Part shown: piece after piece, positions 17,389 to 24,914 of the stretch | Numbering within the stretch: the stretch's first letter is position 1 | How the letters are laid out: every line of letters begins with the position of its first letter | Assembly: GCF_004336985.1 (NCBI RefSeq) | Contig: NZ_SJUO01000002.1 | Span: 62,001 to 126,000, forward strand | From: Exiguobacterium sp. SL-9 | GTDB taxonomy: Bacteria > Bacillota > Bacilli > Exiguobacteriales > Exiguobacteriaceae | Direction: 5' to 3' | DNA length: 64,000 bases | The notes under the pieces: generated by a model | The model's input: only the letters and a program-made list of their open reading frames with translations | Database searches by the model: none | Told to the model about the DNA's origin: nothing | Translations under genes and position numbers: made by a program

Positions 17389-17439
17389 ATTATAAGCGAA
17401 GCGAAGACGATACACAAGTTTTTTGCGAACGTTTATTCG
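17389..17439 (-). promoter_or_regulatory. recA promoter with LexA (SOS) box
   Basis: On the minus strand -35 TTGTGT (17412-17417) and -10 TATAAT (17389-17394) are 17 bases apart. Upstream, 17426-17439 reads CGAATAAACGTTCG, one mismatch from the Gram-positive LexA consensus CGAAC-N4-GTTCG. The box extends over the cinA stop codon. LexA control of recA is well established in the phylum. Confidence 0.88.
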
Positions 17440-18659
17440 CCTTTTTTCATTTGTTGCAGGAGCGCCCATATGCCGTCTTTCGTAGCACGTGCTTGAATGA
17501 CATGCCGCTCTTGATGTGGGTAATCGCGTTCGATCACGTCAATCCCCGCCGGCGATCGGATGCCGATGAACACTTTCCCGACCGGCTGACCCGAACTTGA
17601 CGTCGGCCCGGCCTCGCCGGTAAACGCCAGCCCATAATCCGTTCCGGTCTGACGGGTCAGACCGAGGATCATTTCAAAGGCGACTTCTTTTGAGACGACC
17701 GAGTGTGACTCAATTGTATCAAGGGATACCCCTAAAAACCTATTTTTTAGCTCGTCAGAATAGGTGACGACACCGCCCTTGAACACCGAGGACGCCCCCG
17801 GCACGGCCGTCACCATCGCTTGGGCTTGACCACCGGTGAGCGACTCGGCAATCGACAACGTCGCCTTCTGCGCTTGCAGTTCGTGAATCAGACGTGCGGC
17901 GAGCGTATCGTCGTCCGATCCGAAGTAATAACGGCCAACTCGTGCCAAAATATCCTGTTTGACCCGATGGATCATCTGTCGTGCCACGGCTTCCGTATCC
18001 GCCCGGGCGCTGATGCGCAGTCGTGCCTCGCCCGACTCGGCGTACGGAGCGACCGTCGGGTTCGATCCGCTCATCAAATCGGAGACCGCCGCGTCGAGCG
18101 CCGACTCGCCGATTTCATAAAAGCGCAGTGATTCAGAGACGATGGTCATTCCACCGAATTTTTCAGGGAACGTAGCGTCGACGATCGCCTTCATCTCCCA
18201 CGGGACACCCGGTAACAACAGCCATGTCGGTTCATCCTCGATCCACATCCCGGGCGCGAGACCGACCGGGTTATCGAGCACCTCCGCCCCGGTCAAGACA
18301 TCGGCTTGCCGCGCGTCGCCTTCGTTCATCGTCCTGCCTCGCGATGCGACGAAGCGAGTGATCGTCTCGAGCGCCGCTTGATCGCGCACGAGCGGGCGTC
18401 CAAGGACATCGGCGAGCGTCGTCTTCGTGATATCGTCTGCCGTCGGGCCGAGCCCGCCCGTGACGATGACGAGCTCGCTCCGCGCCTGTGCTTGTTCGAA
18501 CGTCGCTCTCAATCGCTCCCCGTTATCCCCGACGACTACATGATACAGGACGGACAAACCGTATTTCGACAGCTGTTCTGACAAATAACGGGCGTTCGTG
18601 TTCGTGATTTCCCCTAAGAGCAGTTCAGAGCCTACCGCAATGATTTCGGTCCGTTTCAT
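17433..18659 (-). CDS. cinA: CinA, competence/damage-inducible nicotinamide-nucleotide protein
   Basis: The 408-residue protein joins an N-terminal MoCF-like domain (about 1-170, with GSELLLGEITNTN and VTGGLGPTADD) to a C-terminal CinA domain (about 250-408, with ESLTGGQ and FTGEAGP). Relatives have NMN amidohydrolase and ADP-ribose pyrophosphatase activities and recycle pyridine nucleotides. The ATG follows GGGGAGGAAT, giving a typical length; a longer open frame runs into the upstream terminator. It sits between pgsA and recA as in Bacillus. Confidence 0.95.
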   Translation of the reverse strand: MKRTEIIAVGSELLLGEITNTNARYLSEQLSKYGLSVLYHVVVGDNGERLRATFEQAQARSELVIVTGGLGPTADDITKTTLADVLGRPLVRDQAALETITRFVASRGRTMNEGDARQADVLTGAEVLDNPVGLAPGMWIEDEPTWLLLPGVPWEMKAIVDATFPEKFGGMTIVSESLRFYEIGESALDAAVSDLMSGSNPTVAPYAESGEARLRISARADTEAVARQMIHRVKQDILARVGRYYFGSDDDTLAARLIHELQAQKATLSIAESLTGGQAQAMVTAVPGASSVFKGGVVTYSDELKNRFLGVSLDTIESHSVVSKEVAFEMILGLTRQTGTDYGLAFTGEAGPTSSSGQPVGKVFIGIRSPAGIDVIERDYPHQERHVIQARATKDGIWALLQQMKKGE

Positions 18660-18675
18660 CCAAATTCCTCCCCAA

Positions 18676-18713
18676 TAAAAAACGAGCTGTTCGGCCAAGC
18701 TGAACAACTCGTC
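18676..18713 (-). terminator. pgsA terminator
   Basis: An 11-bp stem with one G-T pair (18682-18692 with 18702-18712) is followed on the minus strand by TTTTTT, between pgsA and the cinA ribosome site. Confidence 0.85.
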
Positions 18714-18724
18714 TGTGCCGACGG

Positions 18725-19303
18725 TTACATCGACTTTACAATGATCTTGTAGTTTTGTGCGAAATATTCGGCCCCTGAGTAAATCGTCAAGACGAGCGCG
18801 AGCCACATCGCCCATTCGCCGAACGGGATACCGATATAGCTGAAAATCGGGTTGCCGAATAACAAGAAGATGATGGCAAAGAGTTGGACCCATGTCTTCG
18901 CTTTGCCCGACTTCCCAGCCGCGACGACGATTCCTTCATCGGCCGCCACGAGACGAAGTCCCGTCACAGCAAATTCACGCGATAGGATGACAACGACGAC
19001 CCACGCCGCGACGAGATCCATCTCGACGAGCAGGACGAGCGCTGCCGTGACAAGTAGTTTGTCAGCGAGCGGATCCATGAACTTCCCGAAGTTGGTGACC
19101 AAGTTGTGCTTACGGGCGAGATGTCCATCCAGCCAGTCAGTGATAGCGGCGATCGTGAATACGACGCCGGCGATGAATTGATGGAGCGGAACGTCCGCCC
19201 CGAGGAAAGCGATGTCTCCCCAATCAAAATCTACGGCGAGCAAGACGACGAACACGGGAATCAGTAACACCCGCAACATCGTCAAGCGGTTAGGTAGGTT
19301 CAT
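18725..19303 (-). CDS. pgsA: CDP-diacylglycerol-glycerol-3-phosphate 3-phosphatidyltransferase
   Basis: The 192-residue membrane enzyme makes phosphatidylglycerophosphate, the committed step to phosphatidylglycerol. The full CDP-alcohol phosphatidyltransferase motif is present: Asp59, Gly60, Ala63, Arg64, Gly73, Asp77 and Asp81. There are about five hydrophobic segments. The ATG follows a GAGGAGGAG site. It lies downstream of rodZ with the stop-to-start spacing of a shared transcript, as in Bacillus. Confidence 0.96.
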   Translation of the reverse strand: MNLPNRLTMLRVLLIPVFVVLLAVDFDWGDIAFLGADVPLHQFIAGVVFTIAAITDWLDGHLARKHNLVTNFGKFMDPLADKLLVTAALVLLVEMDLVAAWVVVVILSREFAVTGLRLVAADEGIVVAAGKSGKAKTWVQLFAIIFLLFGNPIFSYIGIPFGEWAMWLALVLTIYSGAEYFAQNYKIIVKSM

Positions 19304-19334
19304 CGAGAACTCCTCCTCTAGAAGGAGAGTCAAC

Positions 19335-20207
19335 TTATTCTGCGTCGACTCTCTTTACAAATATATTTTGTGTGACCGGCGAGTCAGCAAGTTCCAGCTC
19401 GCGGCCATTGACAACAATTTTCTCGACCCCACCAATCAAACCGATGCGGATGCGGAGCGTATCCGTCTCTGCGTCCTCGATGACAATCGGATTCTGCTTC
19501 GATTGGTTCGGATATTCCGGCGCGAGGAACGGGCCCTCAAGGGAAGTATCTCGGACGCCGACATACGTTGCCGGCGACTCTTTTACATGAATCTCCGTCG
19601 TCAATTTATCAGCTGTTGCAATCTCATATGTGAGATCTGCTCCGCTCGTCGTCGCGACCGCGATCGGCCCCGTCTCTTCAGCTGTCTCTTCTTCAGCTGG
19701 TTCTTCCTCGACAGGCTCTTCTTCGACAGGCTCCTCTTTCGGGACGTCCTTGTTTTGATCAATCGTCACACCCGAGTTCGATGGCTCGGCCGGCGACGCG
19801 TTTTGATCCCCAAAATCAAGGTTCCGGACGACGTAATAGACGGCCGTCATCAAGAGGAAAGCGACGAGCACAAGCATGACTTTCGGTACCCAACGCGAGA
19901 CACGGCTCGACGTTTCCGAGGCTTTCGAGTAGGTTTGTTTTCGCGACAATTGAACGGTCGGCTGCGGCTCGATTTTCGGCAAGTCTTTCGCATACGTCTC
20001 GTACAGTTCATCGACATCAAGACCTAACGATTCTGCGTACGTTTTGATGAACGCCCGTGCATAGAACGAGCCAGGGAGATTTTTGTAATCACCTTCCTCG
20101 ATCGCGATGATATAGCGTTTTTGAATCTTCGTCGTCTGCTGGATTTGGTCGAGCGTCAAACCGCTCGCCTCACGCCTTTGTTTCAAAAAAGTCCCTAGTT
20201 CTGTCAC
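19335..20207 (-). CDS. rodZ: RodZ-like helix-turn-helix membrane protein (YmfM)
   Basis: The 290-residue protein has an N-terminal XRE-type helix-turn-helix (about 1-75), a single transmembrane helix near 108-128 and an extracytoplasmic DUF4115 domain at the C-terminus (about 195-290). The two are joined by an acidic linker of repeated EEP-VE units. RodZ links MreB to the cell-wall machinery and sets rod shape. The start is taken as GTG at 20207 (MTELGTFLKQ) because it stands 9 bases after AAGGTG and matches family starts; an earlier GTG lies within that site. Confidence 0.9.
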   Translation of the reverse strand: MTELGTFLKQRREASGLTLDQIQQTTKIQKRYIIAIEEGDYKNLPGSFYARAFIKTYAESLGLDVDELYETYAKDLPKIEPQPTVQLSRKQTYSKASETSSRVSRWVPKVMLVLVAFLLMTAVYYVVRNLDFGDQNASPAEPSNSGVTIDQNKDVPKEEPVEEEPVEEEPAEEETAEETGPIAVATTSGADLTYEIATADKLTTEIHVKESPATYVGVRDTSLEGPFLAPEYPNQSKQNPIVIEDAETDTLRIRIGLIGGVEKIVVNGRELELADSPVTQNIFVKRVDAE

Positions 20208-20234
20208 AGGGGTCCACACCTTCCATTCAAGTAG

Positions 20235-21011
20235 TTATTCAAACCATTCTGCCTCACGATGTGTCTCTTGAGGAATGATAATCTCCTCATCTTGTGAATT
20301 CCGCAGTTCGATGATGTAATCAAAGTCCTCGAACACACAGTCGGTGTTGCGAACGTAAAGATCAGGGTGCTCGATGACTTTGACAGACGGAAGTCGCATC
20401 ACTTCACGAATCAATTGCCGATGGCGCTCATCCATCGTCCGCGTCGAGACGGCACCGTCGATGATATAGACATGGTCCCCTTCGCGTTCTTCTTCGAATA
20501 GTGACGTCCGCACCGTCTGTTTCATGAGCGTCGAGGATAAGAACAGCCAGCGCTTGTTCGCACAGACACTCGCCGCTACAATCGACTCGGTTTTTCCGAC
20601 ACGAGGGTTGCCGCGCACGCCAATCAGCAAGTGTCGTTCTTCTTTCATCAGTTCTGCGACAAAATCGACGAGGACACCCAAGTCCTCGCGCACGAAACGA
20701 AACGTCTTCTTGTCGTCGTTGTCATGCTCGATGTAGCGCCCGTGTCGAATCGCGATCCGGTCCCGAAGTTTCGGGCGTCGAAGCTTGATGACGACGATGG
20801 CTTCCATCTTACGTAAAATATGTTCCAGACGATGAACGTGATCGGCCGCCGGTGCCTTTAACAGCATGCCGCGGCGCTGAAGATCGACGCCGTTGATCGT
20901 CACGATTGAGATTTGAAGCATCCCCATCAGTGAGGCGATATCCCCCAGGATACCAGGCCGATTTTGGCAAAGTTCATATTCGAGATACCATTCTTCGAAC
21001 TTATGATCCAT
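20235..21011 (-). CDS. ymfK: YmfK, DUF3388 protein with ACT-like and P-loop features
   Basis: The 258-residue protein is recognised as DUF3388/YmfK. An N-terminal ACT-like region begins YELCQNRPGILGDIASLMGML. A P-loop-like GVRGNPRVGKTES follows near residue 130, and the C-terminal half is rich in acidic residues. Function is unknown. The ATG follows an AAAGGGTGG site; a GTG three codons earlier lies within it. It is conserved between ymfI and rodZ in Bacillales; the ymfJ gene present in B. subtilis is missing here. Confidence 0.88.
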   Translation of the reverse strand: MDHKFEEWYLEYELCQNRPGILGDIASLMGMLQISIVTINGVDLQRRGMLLKAPAADHVHRLEHILRKMEAIVVIKLRRPKLRDRIAIRHGRYIEHDNDDKKTFRFVREDLGVLVDFVAELMKEERHLLIGVRGNPRVGKTESIVAASVCANKRWLFLSSTLMKQTVRTSLFEEEREGDHVYIIDGAVSTRTMDERHRQLIREVMRLPSVKVIEHPDLYVRNTDCVFEDFDYIIELRNSQDEEIIIPQETHREAEWFE

Positions 21012-21108
21012 CTCGTCCACCCTTTCTGATGTGTGCTCGCTACCTTGTTCATTCTAAATTATTTTAGAAGAATTGAAAAGAACTCGTTTCAGTCGAGGCA
21101 ACAAAGTT

Positions 21109-21804
21109 TCAAACCCAACCGCCATCGATGCGAAGCGCGGTGCCAGTTATGTAAGAAGCAGCCGGGGAGCAGAGGAAACGAATCGTCTCTGCCACTTCCC
21201 CAGGGCCTCCCAACCGCCCGAGCGGAATCTCATCACGGACCGATTGTTTCGTCTCTTCTACCGTATCATTCATCGGGGTGTCAATCCACCCCGGCGTGAC
21301 CGCGTTGATACGGACGTGAAACGGACCGGCCTCACGCGCGAACGCTTTGACGAATCCGAGCTGAGCGGCTTTGACCGTCGAATACAATACTTCCCCGGCA
21401 GCACCGACCTCGCCCCACACGCTCGAGACGATGACGATATCGAGCGGACGGTCATACGGTTTCTGCTCGACGACATGTTGAACGAGCCGGACCATCGAGC
21501 GGACGTGGATGCGATACAGACGGTCGAGCTCGAGGAGCAACTGATCGACGAGCAGACCATGGGCATGATTGCCGGCGACGTGGATGATGCGGTCGATCGG
21601 TCCGAGCGTCTCGAGCCAGGCTTCGAGTCCGGCCTCATCGTCGAGGTCACACGTGACGACGTCGGCCTTCAGCTGTTCGTTTGATACGAACGCACGAAGC
21701 GCCTCCGCCTGAGTGTGGGCCTGCAAGATGAGCGTGTCGTCTCGAAACGACAGCGCGACGGCACGTCCGATCGCCCCGCTCGCCCCGGTGATGAGCGTCG
21801 TCAC
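21109..21804 (-). CDS. ymfI: YmfI, short-chain dehydrogenase linked to EF-P modification
   Basis: A 231-residue Rossmann-fold reductase with the cofactor motif TGASGAIG, the NAG-equivalent VAGNHAHG and a catalytic Ser with Y-x-x-x-K (YSTVKAA). In B. subtilis YmfI is a FabG paralogue needed to finish the 5-aminopentanol modification of translation factor EF-P. The same neighbours (ymfH, ymfF) support this assignment over a fatty-acid role. The ATG overlaps the ymfH stop by 4 bases. Confidence 0.88.
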   Translation of the reverse strand: MTTLITGASGAIGRAVALSFRDDTLILQAHTQAEALRAFVSNEQLKADVVTCDLDDEAGLEAWLETLGPIDRIIHVAGNHAHGLLVDQLLLELDRLYRIHVRSMVRLVQHVVEQKPYDRPLDIVIVSSVWGEVGAAGEVLYSTVKAAQLGFVKAFAREAGPFHVRINAVTPGWIDTPMNDTVEETKQSVRDEIPLGRLGGPGEVAETIRFLCSPAASYITGTALRIDGGWV

Positions 21805-23060
21805 GGTTTCTTGACGATGCAGACCGTCCGTTTATCGGCTTGGAACAGACGGTCGTATGTCGCATACAAGTCGTCGAGTGTGATCGCATCGAGCAAGTCC
21901 GGGATGTCGAACATATTGCCACCGCTGAGCGCATAGCGTGAGAATTGGTTGGCGATGAACTCTGGTGAGTTGAGCGCCTTTAAGAACTGCCCTTTCATCA
22001 TGCGCTTCTTGCGGTCGAGCGTATCACCCTCGAGCTCGAGCGGACGATCAAGGGCGGACGTGATGCGTTTGACGAACGCATCGACATGCGGCGTCTCCAT
22101 CGAGAGGACGGCGAAGGCAAACGTCTCTTCCGACGTGTAGTCAAACGAGAACGCGTCATCAATCAATCCTTCGGCGTACAGTTCCGCATAGAGTGGTGCT
22201 GTCGTATCGAACAAGGCGTGCATGAGGAGCTCGACGACGAGTTCTTGCTTCATGCCGGCCTTACCGGCACTCGGTGTATCTTTATAGCCGATCATCACTT
22301 TCGGGACCGAGACGTCCATCTCGATGACCCGTTCCGACATATGGACCGCATCGGGTTCCTCGATTGCTTCACGCGCCGTCAACAGCGGCGCTTCAAACGA
22401 CTTCGCTGCCTGATTCGCAGTAATCTCGGCTAGCACGACGTCCGGTTCAATATTGCCGACGACGAACAGCACCATGTTACTCGGATGATAGAACGCATGA
22501 TGGCAACGATACAAATCATCGGCCGTGATGGCACTGATTGATTCGATTGTACCGGCGATATCGATTTTGACCGGATGCTCGGCGTACATCGCCTCAATCA
22601 AACCGAAGTAGAGACGCCAGCCCGGATTATCTTGATACATTTGAATCTCTTGTCCGATAATGCCTTTTTCTTTCTCGACCGATGCTTCCGTGAAGTACGG
22701 TGCTTGAACGAAATCGATTAACGTCTTCAAGTTCTCGCTGACGTTCGACGTCGCTCCAAACAAGTAAGCCGTCCGAGTGAACGACGTGAACGCGTTCGCC
22801 GACGCGCCGAGGCGTCCAAACTGTTGAAACACGTCGCCGTCTTCTTTCTCAAACATCTTATGCTCGAGGAAATGGGCAATCCCGTCTGGTACGTCGACCC
22901 AATCTTCTGTTTTAAAACGCCGGTCGATCGATCCGTATTTCGTCGTGAACGTGGCGTACGTCTTCTCGTATCCGGTTTTCTTCAATAAATAGACCGTCAA
23001 TCCGTTTTCAAGGACGGTGTGATGGAGTGTTTCTCCTACGTTTGGAAAATCGAGTTTCAT
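21801..23060 (-). CDS. ymfH: YmfH, M16-family zinc peptidase
   Basis: The 419-residue protein has the inverted zinc motif HxxEH (HFLEH, residues 63-67) near the N-terminus, followed by the M16 peptidase and M16 C-terminal domains. It is the catalytic partner of the inactive-looking YmfF encoded just upstream; M16 heterodimers work this way in related bacteria. The physiological substrate is unknown. The start overlaps the ymfF stop by 4 bases and the end overlaps ymfI by 4, so the three are one coupled operon. Confidence 0.93.
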   Translation of the reverse strand: MKLDFPNVGETLHHTVLENGLTVYLLKKTGYEKTYATFTTKYGSIDRRFKTEDWVDVPDGIAHFLEHKMFEKEDGDVFQQFGRLGASANAFTSFTRTAYLFGATSNVSENLKTLIDFVQAPYFTEASVEKEKGIIGQEIQMYQDNPGWRLYFGLIEAMYAEHPVKIDIAGTIESISAITADDLYRCHHAFYHPSNMVLFVVGNIEPDVVLAEITANQAAKSFEAPLLTAREAIEEPDAVHMSERVIEMDVSVPKVMIGYKDTPSAGKAGMKQELVVELLMHALFDTTAPLYAELYAEGLIDDAFSFDYTSEETFAFAVLSMETPHVDAFVKRITSALDRPLELEGDTLDRKKRMMKGQFLKALNSPEFIANQFSRYALSGGNMFDIPDLLDAITLDDLYATYDRLFQADKRTVCIVKKP

Positions 23061-24295
23061 ACGGTTCCCCCCTTTAAGCAGTAGACAGCCTGTAAGTCCA
23101 GGCGGTTGGCGAGCGCGGCCACGTCTTCCCGTGACGTCTGTTCGATAATCGCCATCTCTTCCTCAAGCGAGAACGGACGAATGTCCGAGCCGCTCATCCA
23201 GGCAATCAATTGACGCGGGTTATCTCCGAGTTGACGGCGTTGATGGTATAGCATTGCTTTCGTCTGTTCAAGTGTTTCATCCTCGAACGTACCAGCCTGG
23301 AGGTCAGCGAGCTGATCGGCGATAATCGCCTCGGTCTTCGCCTGGTTCGAGGCATCGATTCCGGCGTAGACGAATAGCATCCGGCTGAGCGAGCTGTACT
23401 GCGAGGCGGCATAATAGGCCAGGCTCTCTTTTTCGCGGACGTTCATAAACAATTTCGAGTGCGGGAAGCCACCAAACAGACCGTTGACGACTTGCATCCG
23501 TACAGCGTCCTCACTTCGCGGGTCGACGTCGACTTGATAGGCGAGGTGCAATTTGCTCTGATTGATGTCTTGATGTTCCTCGAGGCGTTGGAACTCACGG
23601 ACGTGAGGCTGAGGGTACTCACGCACGAGCCGTTTCCCGAGCCCTTCGAGCGGAGCGAACGCTTCCGTCACTTGCTCACGCGTCACGTCGCCGACGACGT
23701 AGACATCGACACGGTCGTGACGAATCATCGACTCGTATGCGTCAAAGAGCGTCTTTGGCGTCACATGCTTCAATTGATCGAGCGTGCCGAGCGATGGGAT
23801 GGCGAGTTCGCCGCCGAGCAATTCTTGAAGCCGTTGCTGGGCGAAACGCATTTTGTCATCATATACCGATTCAATCCGTTGGCGTTGCAGACGTGCCTCC
23901 TGTTCGACGATGAGCGGTTGAAATGCCCCGTCATAGGCGTTCGGACGAAGCAGCACCTCTTCGAGCAGCTTGATCGCTTCAGCGAGTACCGATTCGCCGA
24001 CGAGCGCATCGCTCACAACTTCAAGTTGAAACTGGATGACGTGCTCTTTGCCGACTTTCGATGCCCCTGCGTATAGGCTCGCGTCATACAGTTGTTCTAA
24101 CGGTGTGTGAAACAGCTCAATTGACGGATAAGCTTCGGTCGCTTTCTCCATCACATACGGCAATAAGGCGCGGTCAGCAATCGTATCAGCCGATAGCGGG
24201 GCCGCGAATGAGACGAGACATGTCGTCGTCTTGAATTTTTGGGTCGGGTAGACCGAATAATGCAATCGTTGTTGGAATTGTTCGATTCCTTTCAT
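23057..24295 (-). CDS. ymfF: YmfF, non-catalytic M16-like protein
   Basis: The 412-residue protein has the M16 fold signature in its C-terminal half (the NGLFGGFPHSKLFMNVREKESLAYY block, residues about 270-295) but no HxxEH motif, so it should not be a zinc protease by itself. Known pairing of active and inactive M16 subunits suggests it binds substrate for YmfH. The ATG follows AAGGAGT, 8 bases after the adenosyltransferase stop, so the cobalamin gene may be co-transcribed with it. Confidence 0.92.
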   Translation of the reverse strand: MKGIEQFQQRLHYSVYPTQKFKTTTCLVSFAAPLSADTIADRALLPYVMEKATEAYPSIELFHTPLEQLYDASLYAGASKVGKEHVIQFQLEVVSDALVGESVLAEAIKLLEEVLLRPNAYDGAFQPLIVEQEARLQRQRIESVYDDKMRFAQQRLQELLGGELAIPSLGTLDQLKHVTPKTLFDAYESMIRHDRVDVYVVGDVTREQVTEAFAPLEGLGKRLVREYPQPHVREFQRLEEHQDINQSKLHLAYQVDVDPRSEDAVRMQVVNGLFGGFPHSKLFMNVREKESLAYYAASQYSSLSRMLFVYAGIDASNQAKTEAIIADQLADLQAGTFEDETLEQTKAMLYHQRRQLGDNPRQLIAWMSGSDIRPFSLEEEMAIIEQTSREDVAALANRLDLQAVYCLKGGTV

Positions 24296-24303
24296 AAGCT
24301 GAT

Positions 24304-24861
24304 CTACTCCTTTTTCTTTTTCTTTTTCGTTTTGAATACATCCGCACCGCGGGCGTACTCTTGATCGGGCACCCCGGCCACGACGTTCGCGTAACGGGCC
24401 GCGGTGAATAAGTAGTCGCTCAATCGATTATAGTACGGGAGCTGACGGACGGCGGCGTCCACATTGACGAGTTCCCGTTCGACACGACGACAGACGGTCC
24501 TTGCCACGTGAAGGCTCGCCGCACTGACACTGCCGCCCGGCAAGATGAAGCGGACGAGCTCTGGACATTTCGGTTCAAGTTCGTCGATCCACGTCTCGAG
24601 CTCGGTGACGATGTTCAAATCGACTTGTTGCGGTGGCGTCTCGGTATACATGAGTTCAGACCCAAGGTCGAACAGATCATGTTGAATCTTCGTCAGCTGG
24701 GTCCGGAGCGTCTCATCCGTCTGATAGGCGAGCGCAAGACCGATTTGACTGTTCAACTCATCTAACAGCCCCATCGCTTGGATATGTGGGTGGATTTTCA
24801 GGACACGCCCGCCGATGAGCGACGTCTCGCCTTTGTCTCCGCCTCGAGTGTACAGTTTCAT
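24304..24861 (-). CDS. Cob(I)yrinic acid a,c-diamide adenosyltransferase, PduO type
   Basis: This 185-residue enzyme transfers adenosyl from ATP to cob(I)alamin. The N-terminal KLYTRGGDKGETSLIGG ATP motif, the VARTVCRRVERE helix and NRLSDYLFTAARYAN are diagnostic. The ATG has a GGAGGAAATG site. The C-terminus ends in a lysine run (KTKKKKKKE) coded by a long A-rich stretch. It occupies the junction between two blocks that are far apart in B. subtilis. Confidence 0.94.
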   Translation of the reverse strand: MKLYTRGGDKGETSLIGGRVLKIHPHIQAMGLLDELNSQIGLALAYQTDETLRTQLTKIQHDLFDLGSELMYTETPPQQVDLNIVTELETWIDELEPKCPELVRFILPGGSVSAASLHVARTVCRRVERELVNVDAAVRQLPYYNRLSDYLFTAARYANVVAGVPDQEYARGADVFKTKKKKKKE

Positions 24862-24883
24862 GTCATTTCCTCCTCTATGCCAC

Positions 24884-24912
24884 AAATGGTGACCCACAGG
24901 AGTCACCATTGT
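24884..24912 (-). terminator. Possible resDE terminator
   Basis: A perfect 9-bp stem (24885-24893 with 24902-24910) follows the resE stop, but the minus-strand sequence after it has only TTTGTGG, so termination may be partial. Confidence 0.5.
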
Positions 24913-24914
24913 CG

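Noticed and set aside
23459-24076. 205-codon frame antisense to ymfF
   Set aside because: The sense strand encodes a clear M16 protein with start signals and overlaps with neighbours.
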